Source: Myxococcota bacterium (lineage in GTDB: Bacteria; Myxococcota_A; Bradymonadia; UBA7976; UBA1532). Taken from it: a stretch of DNA of 40,961 nt. The position numbers and the translations under genes were made by a program. The stretch covers positions 1-40,961 of the forward strand of contig JAKLJY010000070.1 of NCBI GenBank assembly GCA_023150895.1. The letters are read 5' to 3'. The notes under the pieces are model-generated. The model ran no database searches, was not told the DNA's origin, and saw only the letters and a program-made list of their open reading frames with translations. Shown piece by piece: positions 6,503-13,741 of this stretch (position 1 is the stretch's first letter; the number at the start of each line of letters is the position of its first letter).

Positions 6503-8272
6503 TCAGAGCCCGATTTCGTGCCACCCGGGCGAGGCGGCGAACGCCGCGTGGATCTGTCCGACGTGCGAGTAGGCCTGGGGAAAATTGCCCCACATCAGCC
6601 CGGTGGCCGGGTCGATGTCCTCCGACAGCAAGCCGAGCGGCGCACGCACCCGGCGCAGACCGTCGAGCACCCGGCGGGCGGCCGTCCGGTCGCCGATGCG
6701 GGCGAGTGCCTCGACGAGCCAGAACGTGCAGAGCGTGAACGCGACGCTCGGCGTCCCGAAGCCGTCGTCGGCCCGGTACCGCCGCAAGAAGCCGTGCAGG
6801 TCGAGCTCGGCGCGGACCGTGTCGATGGTGGCGCGGGCGACGGGATCGCCCGGCTCCAGGAAGCCGAGCGGGATCGCCTGCAGCAGCGCGGCGTCCAGAT
6901 CGCGCCCGCCGAAGTCCGCGACGAGGCAGCCCCGGGCCGGATCGATGCCGCGGGTCATGATCTCTCCGCGGATCCGCGCGGCGGCGGCCTCGAGCTCGGC
7001 GACGATGGCGGGGCGGTCGCGCCGAGCCAGGCGAGCGGCGCGGTCGACCGCGGCCCAGCACATCAGCGCGCTGAAGGTCTGCGGGCGCCACTCCGTCCGC
7101 AGCTCCCAGATGCCCGCATCGGGACGCCCCGCGACGTCGGCGGCCTTGCGGGCGAGCGCCGTGACGAGCTCCAGCGCCCCGGGCGTCGCCTGATCGCGAA
7201 AGCGGGCGTCCAGAAAGAGGGGGCAGAGCGCCAGCACCATCTCGCCGTAGACGTCGTGCTGCTGGTGCCGTGCCGCGCCGTTGCCCACGCGGACGGGGCC
7301 CTCGCCATGAAAGCCCGGCCAGGCCGCCTCGATGCGCTCGTCGAGGTCGCTGCGGCCGTCGAGGCGGTACAGGGGCGCCAGGTCCAGCGTCGGTGCAGAG
7401 GAGGCGACGTTGAGCAGATAGCCGATGAACTGCTCCCGCTCCTCGAAGTGACCCAGTCGGCGGAATGCGCCGAGGGTGTAGTAGGCGTCGCGGAGCCAGC
7501 AGTATCGATAGTCCCAAGTGCGCCCGCTGCCCGGCGACTCCGGCACCGAGGTCGTCAGGGCGGCCACGATGGCGCCGGTGTCTTCGTAACAATGCAGCTT
7601 GAGCGCGAGCGCCGAGCGGATGGTCTCTTCCTGCCATTCGGCGGGGATGGCGCAGAGTTTCACCCAGCGGCGCCAGTAGCGCGTCGTCTCGTCGAGGAAG
7701 CGTGCACAGAGCGCCTCGAGCGGCTCCTCGACGGGGGCCCCCCAGGCCAGCACGAAGTGCCGTCGCGCCGTCAGCGCGAACGGACGGCCGTCGAGGTAGG
7801 CGAGCGGGGCGTCGGTCGTCAGCCGCAGGCGGTCGTCGTACCCCTCGAAGGCGACGTGGTGCGAGCCGAGCGTCCGGTGCGGCCGCACACGGCTCCAGCC
7901 GAGGACGGGCTCGCAGTTCACGCGGACGCGCGGCGTGCCCGACAAGGGCTCGACGATGCGCATCAGCTTCGTCGGCCGGAACGCCCGCCCGTGCTCTTCG
8001 AACCGCGGCGCGAAGTCGAGCACCCGGAAGGCGCCGTCCGCCGACTCGAAGCGCGTCTCGAGCACGTTGGTATTCGTCAGATAGCGCTGCGTCCCGGGCG
8101 ACGCGTCCGCGGGGCCGATGGTGAAGTGGCCGCCGGACACGGCGTCGAGCAGCGCCCCGAAGACGGGCGGCGCGTCGAACCGCGGCAGGCACGACCACAC
8201 GATGGCGCCGTCGTCCCGGACGAGCGCCGCGATCTGACAGTTGCCGATGAGGCCGAGTCGGTGGAGATCCAT
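6503..8272 (-). CDS. Glycoside hydrolase family 15 (glucoamylase/trehalase-like)
   Basis: 589 residues from the ATG at 8272; a TTG 12 codons upstream is possible but less likely. The N-terminal part is the beta-sandwich typical of GH15. The (alpha/alpha)6 barrel follows, with WDYRYCWLRDAYYTLG (W253 onward), the GIWELR catalytic-acid region (E390) and SEDIDPATG...GNFPQAYSH with the second glutamate E551. No signal peptide is seen, so it acts in the cytoplasm. GH15 enzymes release glucose from alpha-glucans, and the actinobacterial branch includes trehalases. The divergent GT20 and phosphatase genes make trehalose or a related glucoside the likely substrate here, by context only. It overlaps no neighbour; the GT20 gene starts 60 bases away on the other strand. 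Confidence 0.9.
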   Translation of the reverse strand: MDLHRLGLIGNCQIAALVRDDGAIVWSCLPRFDAPPVFGALLDAVSGGHFTIGPADASPGTQRYLTNTNVLETRFESADGAFRVLDFAPRFEEHGRAFRPTKLMRIVEPLSGTPRVRVNCEPVLGWSRVRPHRTLGSHHVAFEGYDDRLRLTTDAPLAYLDGRPFALTARRHFVLAWGAPVEEPLEALCARFLDETTRYWRRWVKLCAIPAEWQEETIRSALALKLHCYEDTGAIVAALTTSVPESPGSGRTWDYRYCWLRDAYYTLGAFRRLGHFEEREQFIGYLLNVASSAPTLDLAPLYRLDGRSDLDERIEAAWPGFHGEGPVRVGNGAARHQQHDVYGEMVLALCPLFLDARFRDQATPGALELVTALARKAADVAGRPDAGIWELRTEWRPQTFSALMCWAAVDRAARLARRDRPAIVAELEAAAARIRGEIMTRGIDPARGCLVADFGGRDLDAALLQAIPLGFLEPGDPVARATIDTVRAELDLHGFLRRYRADDGFGTPSVAFTLCTFWLVEALARIGDRTAARRVLDGLRRVRAPLGLLSEDIDPATGLMWGNFPQAYSHVGQIHAAFAASPGWHEIGL

Positions 8273-8331
8273 GTCGTCAGAATCGCGATTGTTTGATTTG
8301 ATTTCCAATTAAAAATCGCTACCGTCGGCCC
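8273..8331. promoter_or_regulatory. Short AT-rich divergent promoter, GH15 / GT20
   Basis: The 59-base spacer is the most AT-rich stretch of the locus and must serve both directions. It contains the palindrome AATCGCGATT (8281-8290) and a further AATCGC half-site at 8314-8319, which could bind a shared regulator. I find no good -35/-10 pair and no Shine-Dalgarno for either gene. Confidence 0.4.
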
Positions 8332-10650
8332 ATGCGTCGGTTCGCCCTCTTCGTCACGCTCCTCGTCCTCGCCCTGGGCGGCTTGTCCCTCGTCGGACAC
8401 GCGGCGCTGACGCGGACGCTGCGGACGTGGTTCGAGGGCGACCTGTCGATGCGCGCCCGGCTCGCGGTCGCCTCCGCGCGGCAGAGCCTCGCCATCTCGC
8501 CGGGGGCGGACGCGGGGCGCCTCGTCGACACCCTCGACGACATCACCCGCGACCGCCGCATCCTGGCGGCGGCCGCCTGCGGTGAGGACGGCAGCACCCT
8601 TGCCGCCACGTCCGCCTACCCCCGCGTCTGGCCGTGCGAGGCCGTTCTCCGGCGGGTCCGGTCCGCGGTGGGTGACCCGCCCCCCGAGTTCTGGTCCGCG
8701 GAGGAGTCGCTGCCGGAGGGGCCCGTTCACCTGAGCGCGAGCTGGGTACAGGTGGGCGAGTTTCCACCGATGGCCGTGGTGCTCGTCCACGACCTCGCCT
8801 ACCTCGAACGGCGCGAGGCGACGACGCGCAACATGCTGCTCGTCGCCTTCTTCGTGCTCGCGGTACTGGCCTCGGTGATCACTCTGCTGGCCATGCGGCT
8901 GGCATGGCGACGCTGGACGGCCGCCCTGCGCACCGCATTGACCGGGAGCGACGCGGCGGCACCGGACGACTTCATGCCCCTGGTGCGTGACGTTCGGGCC
9001 CTGGCCGAACAGCTGGCGAGCGAGCAGGCGCGGGAGGCCCGGGGCGGTCTCTGGAGCGCCGAGCGTCTGCGCGCGACGCTGCGCGAGCACCTGGGCGGCG
9101 AGCGGGTGGTCATTCTCGCCAACCGCGAGCCGTACATTCACGACCGCGCGCCCGATGGCACCGTGCGGGTCCTGCACCCTGCGAGCGGGCTCGTGACCGC
9201 GCTCGAGCCGGTGATGCGGGCGTGCTCGGGCACCTGGGTCGCCCACGGCGCGGGCACGGCGGACCGCGAGACGGTCGACGCCCACGACCGCGTCCTGGTG
9301 CCCCCCGGTGAAGAGTCGTACCGGGTGCGGCGCGTCTGGCTGAGCGACGAGGAGGAGGCCGGCTACTACTACGGTTTCTCGAACGAGGGTCTGTGGCCGA
9401 TGTGCCACGTCGCGCACACCCGGCCCGTCTTCCGGGCGAGCGACTGGGCGCAGTACGTCGCCGTCAATCAACGCTTCGCCGACGCCGTCTGTGCCGAAGT
9501 CGACCGCGACGATCCGATCATCCTGGTTCAGGATTATCACTTCGCGCTCGCGCCGCGCATGATCCGCCAGCGCCTGCCACAGGCCACGATCATCACCTTC
9601 TGGCACATTCCGTGGCCGAACGCCGAGCTGGTGGGCATCTGCCCTTGGCGTGAGGCCCTGCTCGACGGCTTGCTCGGTTCGAGCGTGGTGGGCTTTCACA
9701 CCCAGCAGCACTGCAATCACTTCATCGACGCCGTGGACGCCTTCATGGAGTCGCGCATCGACCGCGAGCTGCGTGCCGTCGTGCAGGGCGAACGGCGCAC
9801 CCTCGTGCGGCCGTACCCGATCTCCATCGAGTGGCCCGTCGCGTGGCTGCGGACGACCCCGCCCGTGCCGGTCTGCCGGCGCGCCGTCCGCGCCGAGCTC
9901 GGCCTCGCGCCGGACGTTCGTCTCGGTCTCGGGGTCGACCGGCTCGACTACACCAAGGGCATCGAGGAGCGCCTGCGGGCGGTGGATCTCTTGCTCGAAC
10001 GGTCGCCGGAACACCGCGGGCGGTTCGTATTTCTCCAGATCGCCGCCCCGAGCCGCACGAAGATCGGTCGATACAAGGACCTCAACGACGAGGTCGAGCG
10101 CCTCGCGAACGAGATCAACGCGCGGTGGGGCACGCCGTCGTACCAACCCATCATTCTGTTGCGGCGCCACCACGACCCCTCGGCGGTCTATCGGCTCTAC
10201 CGGGCAGCCGACCTCTGTTACGTCAGCAGCCTGCACGACGGCATGAACCTGGTCGCCAAGGAGTTCGTCGCCGCCCGGGAGGACGGGGAGGGGGTTCTCG
10301 TGCTGAGTCAGTTCACCGGCGCGGCGCGGGACCTGACCGAGGCCCTCATCGTCAACCCGTACGACCTGCACGAAGCGGCGGCGGCGATGGCGAAGGCGTT
10401 GTCGATGCCCGTCGACGAGCAGCGTGAACGCATGGGCTCGATGCGCCGGTTCGTCACGGAGTTCAACGTCTACCGCTGGGCGGGCCGCATGCTCGTCGAC
10501 GCCGCCGAGATTCGACGCCGCGAGCGCCTCGCACACCGTCATGGGCCGGCCGGGCCGGCCGGGCCGGCCGGGCCGCAAGGGCCCTCCGGAAGACCACCGC
10601 CCACCGGGCCCCACCCCGTCTGGAGAAGCGCCGAATGGTCCACATCCTGA
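8332..10650 (+). CDS. Membrane-anchored GT20 synthase (trehalose-6-phosphate synthase-like) with N-terminal sensor-like module
   Basis: 772 residues against about 470 for E. coli OtsA. Residues 4-26 and about 168-190 are membrane helices enclosing a 140-residue domain expected outside the cytoplasm. A HAMP-like linker follows (about 190-250). The GT20 domain starts at VVILANRE (259-266) and keeps VQDYH, R537 and K542 in RLDYTKG, and D636 to E644 in DGMNLVAKE, matching UDP-glucose and phosphate contacts of OtsA. The acceptor loop reads WHIPWPNAELVG rather than the OtsA HIPFP type, so glucose-6-phosphate as acceptor is likely but not certain. The tail is a Gly-Pro-Ala collagen-like repeat that overlaps the otsB start by 16 bases. 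The product is therefore probably made at the inner membrane, perhaps under extracytoplasmic control. Confidence 0.88.
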   Translation: MRRFALFVTLLVLALGGLSLVGHAALTRTLRTWFEGDLSMRARLAVASARQSLAISPGADAGRLVDTLDDITRDRRILAAAACGEDGSTLAATSAYPRVWPCEAVLRRVRSAVGDPPPEFWSAEESLPEGPVHLSASWVQVGEFPPMAVVLVHDLAYLERREATTRNMLLVAFFVLAVLASVITLLAMRLAWRRWTAALRTALTGSDAAAPDDFMPLVRDVRALAEQLASEQAREARGGLWSAERLRATLREHLGGERVVILANREPYIHDRAPDGTVRVLHPASGLVTALEPVMRACSGTWVAHGAGTADRETVDAHDRVLVPPGEESYRVRRVWLSDEEEAGYYYGFSNEGLWPMCHVAHTRPVFRASDWAQYVAVNQRFADAVCAEVDRDDPIILVQDYHFALAPRMIRQRLPQATIITFWHIPWPNAELVGICPWREALLDGLLGSSVVGFHTQQHCNHFIDAVDAFMESRIDRELRAVVQGERRTLVRPYPISIEWPVAWLRTTPPVPVCRRAVRAELGLAPDVRLGLGVDRLDYTKGIEERLRAVDLLLERSPEHRGRFVFLQIAAPSRTKIGRYKDLNDEVERLANEINARWGTPSYQPIILLRRHHDPSAVYRLYRAADLCYVSSLHDGMNLVAKEFVAAREDGEGVLVLSQFTGAARDLTEALIVNPYDLHEAAAAMAKALSMPVDEQRERMGSMRRFVTEFNVYRWAGRMLVDAAEIRRRERLAHRHGPAGPAGPAGPQGPSGRPPPTGPHPVWRSAEWSTS
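10541..10576 (+). repeat. 9-base tandem repeat encoding Gly-Pro-Ala
   Basis: The unit gggccggcc repeats about three and a half times and encodes GPAGPAGPAGP at the end of the GT20 protein. It is a GC microsatellite prone to length change; a related gggcgcccc array sits at the 3' end of the MopE-motif lipoprotein gene near 15380. Confidence 0.75.
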
Positions 10651-11405
10651 GTCCCGAGCATCGGGTGGTGATCGCCCAGGTCGCGTGGTCGCACGTGCTG
10701 TTGGCCTTCGACTTCGACGGCACGCTCGCGCCCATCGTCGAGGACCGCGACGAGGCCGAGATGCGCCCTGGAACCGCGCGCCTGTTCGCCCGCGTCTGCG
10801 AGGCGTACCCCGTGGCCGTGATCTCCGGGCGGGCGCGCGATGACGTGGCGCACCGCCTCGGCAGTGCTCGGGCGAAGTACGTCATCGGCAACCACGGGCT
10901 CGAGCCGGGGGCGGACATGGCGCCCTATGAGTCCTTCGTCCGGGCCGCGTTCTCCGAACTCGCGCACGCCCTCGGGGGCGTCCACGGCGTCGAACTCGAG
11001 GACAAGACCTACTCGCTCGCCATCCACTACCGCCGCTCGCGGACCCGCCGCGAGGCGCGCCGCATCATCCACGCCGCGATCGACGGCATGGTCACGCCGG
11101 CGCGCGTCGTCGAGGGCAAGTGCGTGGTGAACCTCGTCCCCCCCGGCGCGCCGGACAAGGGCGTGGCCCTGCGCCGCCTGCGGACCGAGCAGGGGGCGGG
11201 CGTCGCGCTCTACGTGGGCGACGACGTCACTGACGAGGACGTCTTCCGCCTCGACGAACCGGGGCGGCTGGTGTCGATCCGCGTCGGCGAGAGCCCGGCC
11301 TCGGCGGCCCCGTATTTCCTCCGGGACCAGCTCGAAATGGACGAGCTGCTCGCTTTCCTCCTGGCGCTGCGGCACATGTCGGATCACGCCACCACACAGG
11401 AGTGA
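10635..11405 (+). CDS. otsB: Trehalose-6-phosphate phosphatase
   Basis: 256 residues of the HAD superfamily. Motif I is LLAFDFDGT with nucleophile D26 and acid D28. The C-terminal metal site is YVGDDVTDEDVF with D196, D197 and D200, the signature of the OtsB branch. ISGRARDDV and NHGLE are also typical. It removes phosphate from the GT20 product to give free trehalose, a compatible solute. The ATG lies inside the last codons of the GT20 gene (16-base overlap), and its stop is followed within a few bases by the MarR start, so all are translationally linked. Confidence 0.93.
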   Translation: MVHILSPEHRVVIAQVAWSHVLLAFDFDGTLAPIVEDRDEAEMRPGTARLFARVCEAYPVAVISGRARDDVAHRLGSARAKYVIGNHGLEPGADMAPYESFVRAAFSELAHALGGVHGVELEDKTYSLAIHYRRSRTRREARRIIHAAIDGMVTPARVVEGKCVVNLVPPGAPDKGVALRRLRTEQGAGVALYVGDDVTDEDVFRLDEPGRLVSIRVGESPASAAPYFLRDQLEMDELLAFLLALRHMSDHATTQE

Positions 11406-11407
11406 GT

Positions 11408-11902
11408 GTGTCCGCCGACGACTACCCCCTCGGGCCCGCGCTGGGGTTCCTGCGCAGCGTCTGGCGGCTCAACCACGCCGTCGAGCTGCGCTCCGCCCGC
11501 ATGGAGGCCACGCTCGGCATTTCCGCGCAGCAGCGCATGATGCTGCGCTGCCTCGGCGCGTTTCCCGGCATCACGGCCGGGCGCATCGCGACCGTCCTGC
11601 ACCTCGATCCCGGGACGGTCACCGCCATGCTCAAGCGCCTCGAGGCCGGCGGGCTCCTCGTGCGTCGACGCGATCCGCGCGACGGTCGTCGGGTCCTCGT
11701 CGGGCTGACGGAAGCCGGCCGGGCGCTCGACCGCCCGACACCGGAAACGGTCGAGTCGGCCGTCGAGTCCTTGCTCGCCGAGATCGGCCCCGAAGCGGCC
11801 GCGATCACCGCATCGGTGCTCGACCGGCTCTCGGGGATGCTCGAATCCGGGCCCGCCTCCGGCCCGGGTGACCCACCGGATGCGGTACGGCCGGCGCCAT
11901 GA
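11408..11902 (+). CDS. MarR-family transcriptional regulator (trehalose/antiporter operon)
   Basis: 164 residues from the GTG at 11408, which has AGGAG (11398-11402) at good spacing; a GTG at 11402 overlapping the otsB stop is the alternative. The winged-helix region is clear: ISAQQRMMLRCLG, then helix-turn-helix GRIATVLHLDPGTVTAMLKRLE, then wing RRRDPRDGRRVLVGLTEAG. MarR proteins bind DNA as dimers and release it on small ligands or on oxidation. There is no Cys in the expected sensor helix. It ends with an ATGA overlap with the antiporter gene, so it may regulate its own operon; the AATCGCGATT site before the GT20 gene is a candidate operator. Confidence 0.9.
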   Translation: MSADDYPLGPALGFLRSVWRLNHAVELRSARMEATLGISAQQRMMLRCLGAFPGITAGRIATVLHLDPGTVTAMLKRLEAGGLLVRRRDPRDGRRVLVGLTEAGRALDRPTPETVESAVESLLAEIGPEAAAITASVLDRLSGMLESGPASGPGDPPDAVRPAP

Positions 11903-13107
11903 GCTGGGCCTGGTTGCGCGACTTCCTGTACCCGGCGCTCGTCCTCGGGCTCTTCATCGTGCCCCGGGTGCTGCAGCGCTACCGCATTCCGTCGGCGATT
12001 ACCTGCATCGCGCTCGGCGCGCTGCTGGGCATGACCGGCCTCGGCGATCTGCGGGCCGATCCCGCGGTGCCGCTGCTGTCGACGCTGGGCATCGTCTCGC
12101 TCTTCCTGTTCGCCGGGCTCGAGGTCAACTTCGCCGAGCTCCGGCAGGGGAGCCGGGTGCTCGGTTCGCACCTGATCGTGAAGGCCCTCGTCCTGGGTCT
12201 CGCCGCCCTGGGGGCGACGGCCGCCTTCGGGCTGGACTGGCGGGCCGGCGCGCTCGTGTCCCTGGCCTGGTTCACCCCCTCGGCCGGGTTCATCCTGGAC
12301 AGCCTGCCCTCCCTCGGGTTCGGCCCGACGCAGGCGTTCTGGGTACGCTCGAAGGCCATCGCGTCCGAGCTGCTCGCCCTCGCGGCGCTGTTCGTCGTCG
12401 TGCAGTCGGCCTCGGTCGAGCGTTTCCTCGGCACCTCCGCCGCGCTCGCCACGCTGATCTGGGTGCTGCCGCGGGCCTTTCACGTCTTCGCCGCGCGGGT
12501 GCTGCCCTTCGCGCCGAAGTCGGAGTTCGCGTTTCTGCTGATCATGGCCCTGGTGGCCGCCACCGTGACCCGCAAGCTCGGGGTGTACTACCTCGTCGGC
12601 GCGTTCATCGTCGGTGTCACGGCGGTCCGCCTGCGCGAACGCCTGCCGGCGTTGTCGTCCGAGCGCCTGGCGCATGGCGTCGAACTCTTCGCGTCGTTCT
12701 TCATCCCGTTCTACTTCTTCCGGGTGGGTCTGCACCTCGAGGCGAGCGACTTCTCGCCGGCGGCCATCGGTCTCGGCGTGCTGTTCGCGGTCGTGCTCGT
12801 GCCCCTGCGCATCCTGCTCGTGGTCGTCCACCGGGGGCGAACGATGGGCGAAGACGCGCGTGAGAGCGCCCGGATTGCGGTCGCGCTCGTGCCGACGCTC
12901 GTGTTCACCATCGTGCTGGCCGGCATCGCCCGGGAGCACTTCGGCCTGCCCGCGTATCTCTACGGTGCGATGCTGGTCTTCACGCTGCTCAACACGCTCG
13001 TGCCGGCCTTCGTGCTCCGAGGCCCGGCGCCCGAGTTCGACACGCCCGAGGTCCCCTGGCCGACGGTGAACGCGACCCCACCGCCGGGACCGCGTCTGCC
13101 GGAGTAA
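11899..13107 (+). CDS. CPA2-type cation:proton antiporter
   Basis: 402 residues with about twelve hydrophobic helices, beginning FLYPALVLGLFIVPRVLQRY, and the family segment LFLFAGLEVNFAELRQGSR near residue 70. No C-terminal RCK/TrkA-N domain is present, so it is the short form. The family exchanges Na+ or K+ for H+ across the inner membrane. The ATG overlaps the MarR stop (ATGA), placing it as last gene of the trehalose operon. Coupling of compatible-solute synthesis to ion exchange would fit osmotic or pH adaptation. Ion specificity cannot be read from the sequence. Confidence 0.87.
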   Translation: MSWAWLRDFLYPALVLGLFIVPRVLQRYRIPSAITCIALGALLGMTGLGDLRADPAVPLLSTLGIVSLFLFAGLEVNFAELRQGSRVLGSHLIVKALVLGLAALGATAAFGLDWRAGALVSLAWFTPSAGFILDSLPSLGFGPTQAFWVRSKAIASELLALAALFVVVQSASVERFLGTSAALATLIWVLPRAFHVFAARVLPFAPKSEFAFLLIMALVAATVTRKLGVYYLVGAFIVGVTAVRLRERLPALSSERLAHGVELFASFFIPFYFFRVGLHLEASDFSPAAIGLGVLFAVVLVPLRILLVVVHRGRTMGEDARESARIAVALVPTLVFTIVLAGIAREHFGLPAYLYGAMLVFTLLNTLVPAFVLRGPAPEFDTPEVPWPTVNATPPPGPRLPE

Positions 13108-13132
13108 GGACGGAGGCCGGTGAGGCCGGGGT

Positions 13133-13639
13133 CTACGAACCCGTGCCGGGCCGACGTGCGGCCTGGATCAGCTTCTCCAGGATCTCGGCCGCCACCCGCG
13201 CCTCGTCGGCGGTGAGCGCCGTGTCGATGATGCCGGCGCTGTAGTTCACCGTCTTGGGGAAGAGCTCGTCGAACAGCGCCTGCCCGGCCGGCGTCAAGCG
13301 GGCGATGACCTCCCGATCCGACCCCGGTGCGCGCTGGCGTTGCACGAGTCCCTTCTCCTCCATGACGAGGCAGACCCGGGTGACGTTCGAAGGCGTCGTG
13401 GTCATGGCCTGCGACAGGGCCTTCATGCGCATGCCGTCGGTGTTGCCGAGGGCGGACAGCAGATCGAACTCCACCATGGGGAGGTCGATTGCGGCGAAAT
13501 GAGGTTCGTGGAGGTCCCGCAGGAGCGCGTTGGCCCGCATCACTCGGCGGAGCAACTGAATCTGGGGCCAGGTTCTCGGTGGACCGGGGTAACGGAAGTC
13601 GGTGGGCATGTCGTCATCATCCCGAATCGGCCTCGTCAT
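13133..13639 (-). CDS. MarR-family transcriptional regulator (divergent from metzincin gene)
   Basis: 168 residues from the ATG at 13639; the ATG at 13609 (158 residues) is nearly as good and neither has a strong Shine-Dalgarno. The winged helix is MKALSQAMTTTPSNVTRVCLVMEEKGLV with wing RAPGSDREVIARLTPAG. Helices at both ends (ANALLRDLHEPH and DEARVAAEILEKLI) would make the dimer interface. It is only distantly like the other MarR protein in this window. The divergent 100-base spacer carries several inverted repeats fit for a MarR dimer, so control of itself and of the metzincin gene is likely. Confidence 0.88.
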   Translation of the reverse strand: MTRPIRDDDDMPTDFRYPGPPRTWPQIQLLRRVMRANALLRDLHEPHFAAIDLPMVEFDLLSALGNTDGMRMKALSQAMTTTPSNVTRVCLVMEEKGLVQRQRAPGSDREVIARLTPAGQALFDELFPKTVNYSAGIIDTALTADEARVAAEILEKLIQAARRPGTGS

Positions 13640-13741
13640 GGGCGAATGTTTTTTCAAAAAAATGTTCTTGCGAGAACGAGAGTGCTCCAGCAAATAGTTC
13701 TCAGGTGAAATATTCACCGATACTCACAAGGAGCCCAGCGG
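13640..13741. promoter_or_regulatory. Divergent promoter with three inverted repeats (candidate MarR operators)
   Basis: The spacer is AT-rich. GTTCT-TGCG-AGAAC lies at 13664-13677, and GAGAAC (13672-13677) also pairs with GTTCTC (13697-13702). GGTGAA-ATA-TTCACC is a perfect 15-base dyad at 13704-13718. AATGTT occurs twice (13645-13650 and 13661-13666). AAGGAG at 13728-13733 is the Shine-Dalgarno of the metzincin gene. The dyads fit binding by a homodimeric winged-helix regulator encoded next door. Confidence 0.55.

Noticed and set aside
8077-10614. An 845-codon minus-strand frame over the GT20 gene, continuing into the GH15 region
   Set aside because: Its composition is Asp/Val/Arg/His-rich without motifs, while both real genes have catalytic motifs in other frames.
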